64,000 bases of DNA. Source: Allorhizobium sonneratiae. Lineage in GTDB: Bacteria > Pseudomonadota > Alphaproteobacteria > Rhizobiales > Rhizobiaceae. Shown here one piece after another: positions 62,880 through 64,000 of this stretch. Positions within the stretch are counted from its first letter, which is position 1; the number at the start of each line of letters is the position of its first letter. Where the stretch lies: contig NZ_JAMKOJ010000002.1 in assembly GCF_023700755.1 (NCBI RefSeq), positions 374,329-438,328 on the forward strand, in the 5' to 3' direction. The notes under the pieces were generated by a model. That model did not search any database, had not been told where the DNA came from, and saw only the letters and a program-made list of their open reading frames with translations. The translations under genes were made by a program, and so were the position numbers.

Positions 62880-63607
62880 CCTTCGAAACTGCCCCCGTAT
62901 TCCTTCGGAACAAGATCGGCTTGCGCTTCGCCACTCCTGATCAGACGAAGTATTGTGTTTGCTACCAATTTGGGTGAGTGCGCGAACGACACGGTATCAG
63001 CTTCCTGTGCCCTTGCTGATTCCAAACCTGACTTTACAGAACCGTAAAACTCGGTCGCAGTGATGAACGGGTGCAGTGTGGACACGACAATACCCGCATC
63101 CGCAAGCTCCAGACGTGCGACGCTTGAAAGCATGTTAAGCGCAGATTTGGAACTGGTATATGCTGCTGAGCCTGGATATGTGGCAAGCGTTGCGCCCGAG
63201 CTGATATTGACAATGCTTCCAGCACCTTGCTTTCGCATGTATGGGATGACTGCCTGCATCATAACAAGTGGAGCCACACTGTTAATATCAAGCAACTCTC
63301 GAAAATCATCAATGCTGATGTTCTCAATAGTGGCATGCAGCCCTTGCCCCGCATTGTTCACCAACACGTCGATGCGCCCAAATTTTTCTATCGTTTCCTG
63401 CACGGCTTGTTTCACCTGTTCGGGGCGGGTGACATCGCAAACCACCGCAAGTGCATCTTCCATCTCGCCTGCCAGCGCCTCTATGTGGTCTTTCCGGCGC
63501 GCCAGTAAGACCACACGCGCGCCTGATTGTGCCGCTGCGCGTGCTGTCGCTCTGCCAATACCTGACGATGCGCCGGTCACGACCACAACTGCGTTTCTTA
63601 TTTCCAT
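62876..63607 (-). CDS. Short-chain dehydrogenase/reductase
   Basis: A 243-residue classical SDR. The cofactor motif is TGASSGIGRATARA, the catalytic Ser lies in NISSGATLATYPG and the Tyr-x-x-x-Lys is YTSSK. NNAGQ is also present. ATG 63607 (MEIRNAVVVVTG) is chosen over a long frame extension to 63799 because AAAGGAAC precedes it and the SDR fold starts here. The substrate is unknown. It is divergent from an AraC-type regulator. Confidence 0.92.
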   Translation of the reverse strand: MEIRNAVVVVTGASSGIGRATARAAAQSGARVVLLARRKDHIEALAGEMEDALAVVCDVTRPEQVKQAVQETIEKFGRIDVLVNNAGQGLHATIENISIDDFRELLDINSVAPLVMMQAVIPYMRKQGAGSIVNISSGATLATYPGSAAYTSSKSALNMLSSVARLELADAGIVVSTLHPFITATEFYGSVKSGLESARAQEADTVSFAHSPKLVANTILRLIRSGEAQADLVPKEYGGSFEG

Positions 63608-63848
63608 TAGACATGTTCCTTTGTTTGGATACCCTATGACCTCACGATTGCGGTCATTGATCTGTCGGTACTCCGGTGCAAGCCAATGGGCAGCTTGTTG
63701 CGACCCGCTACGGTGTGGCGCACGAAGAAATTCCGATGAAGCACTCATAAGCCGTTGTTGATCGCATCGCGTGCCCGATCCGGTCGATTGTTTGCACATT
63801 CCTGCTCATGCGTTGATTGTAACGTCAGATCATGCGAGAGGTAGTGTT

Positions 63849-64000
63849 ATGAACAACACAATCGACACCATGAGACTTTTGGTAGAGGAACGTGCAAGAA
63901 ACGTTTTAACTCGGACCAAAATACCGCGGTTTGATATACTCAAAGTCTCTGAGCCGACGGAGCTTTTCCCCGAAATCTATCAGCCTTTGGTTAGCCTGAT
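63849..64000 (+). CDS. AraC family regulator, N-terminal fragment cut by window edge
   Basis: The ATG at 63849 opens a frame (MNNTIDTMRLLVEERARN) that is still open at the window end, 50 codons later. The segment RFDILKVSEPTELFPEIYQP resembles the N-terminal ligand domain of AraC-type regulators that control adjacent SDRs or reductases (AraC_N type). The helix-turn-helix domain lies outside the window. GAGAGG lies about 8-9 bp upstream. Confidence 0.6.
   Translation, partial: MNNTIDTMRLLVEERARNVLTRTKIPRFDILKVSEPTELFPEIYQPLVSL

Noticed and set aside
1..64000. CRISPR arrays, insertion sequences, integrases or prophage
   Set aside because: No regularly spaced repeats with unique spacers, no transposase or integrase frames and no phage structural genes were seen. 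The only periodic array is the 58-bp tandem repeat, which has no spacers.

Overview
The window reads as a chromosomal segment of an alphaproteobacterium in the Rhizobiales, most likely the Rhizobium/Agrobacterium/Allorhizobium group. GC is about 58-60% in the lines I counted. The clues are a rhizobial-type C-P lyase cluster, an MbfA membrane ferritin gene behind an Irr-type ICE palindrome, an alpha-r14/NfeR1-like sRNA with anti-Shine-Dalgarno loops, an alphaproteobacterial RpoH promoter before dnaK, a BTLCP-type cysteine peptidase, and families of dispersed palindromic repeats. Species cannot be named from the sequence alone.

Layout. 1-12.6 kb: a complete phosphonate (C-P lyase) locus, phnGHI-JKL, a hexapeptide acetyltransferase, phnC-phnD-phnE1-phnE2, a DUF1045 2H-phosphoesterase-like gene, phnM and phnN. 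It has a perfect inverted repeat before phnG, four 11-bp-phased Pho half-sites before phnC, and a terminator-like hairpin between phnD and phnE1. phnP is not in the window, and the DUF1045 protein is a candidate replacement. A 31-codon membrane microprotein lies antisense between phnI and phnJ. 12.7-19.2 kb: TPR lipoprotein, M17 aminopeptidase, NlpC/P60 peptidase and polA. 19.3-22.9 kb: two structured sRNA loci, a MarR regulator, a 58-bp tandem repeat array and an M20 peptidase. 23-34.3 kb: a phosphohexomutase, a thioesterase, recF, moeB, GNAT, a 2-hydroxyacid dehydrogenase, an SH3 protein, a PfkB kinase, a GGDEF-EAL protein, a CoA-transferase pair and an NDUFS4-like complex I subunit.

34.3-49.4 kb: tRNA-Arg(TCT), slyX, a dnaK-(exported protein)-dnaJ heat-shock operon, PBP1A, a YqjD-like membrane protein, a YbaK deacylase, a phosphonate-monoesterase-like sulfatase-fold enzyme, a short RNase D, a NadV-like phosphoribosyltransferase, mbfA and a BTLCP peptidase. 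49.6-60.7 kb: an alpha/beta hydrolase, infC with an ATT start, a PepSY protein with a response regulator and histidine kinase, rpmI-rplT, and pheS-pheT. A brnTA toxin-antitoxin pair and an AT-richer membrane-protein gene sit between pheS and pheT. 60.8-64 kb: an EamA exporter divergent from an AraC regulator, an SDR, and the 5' end of a second AraC gene cut by the window edge.

How parts work together. PhnCDE1E2 imports phosphonates. PhnGHIJ with PhnK/L, PhnM and PhnN converts them towards phosphoribosyl pyrophosphate. The sulfatase-fold enzyme at 43-44.7 kb could release phosphonates from monoesters. DnaK and DnaJ are co-transcribed with an unknown secreted protein. MbfA should be iron-regulated through Irr. 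At least three dispersed repeat families punctuate intergenic DNA, and one carries its own Shine-Dalgarno and mini-ORF.
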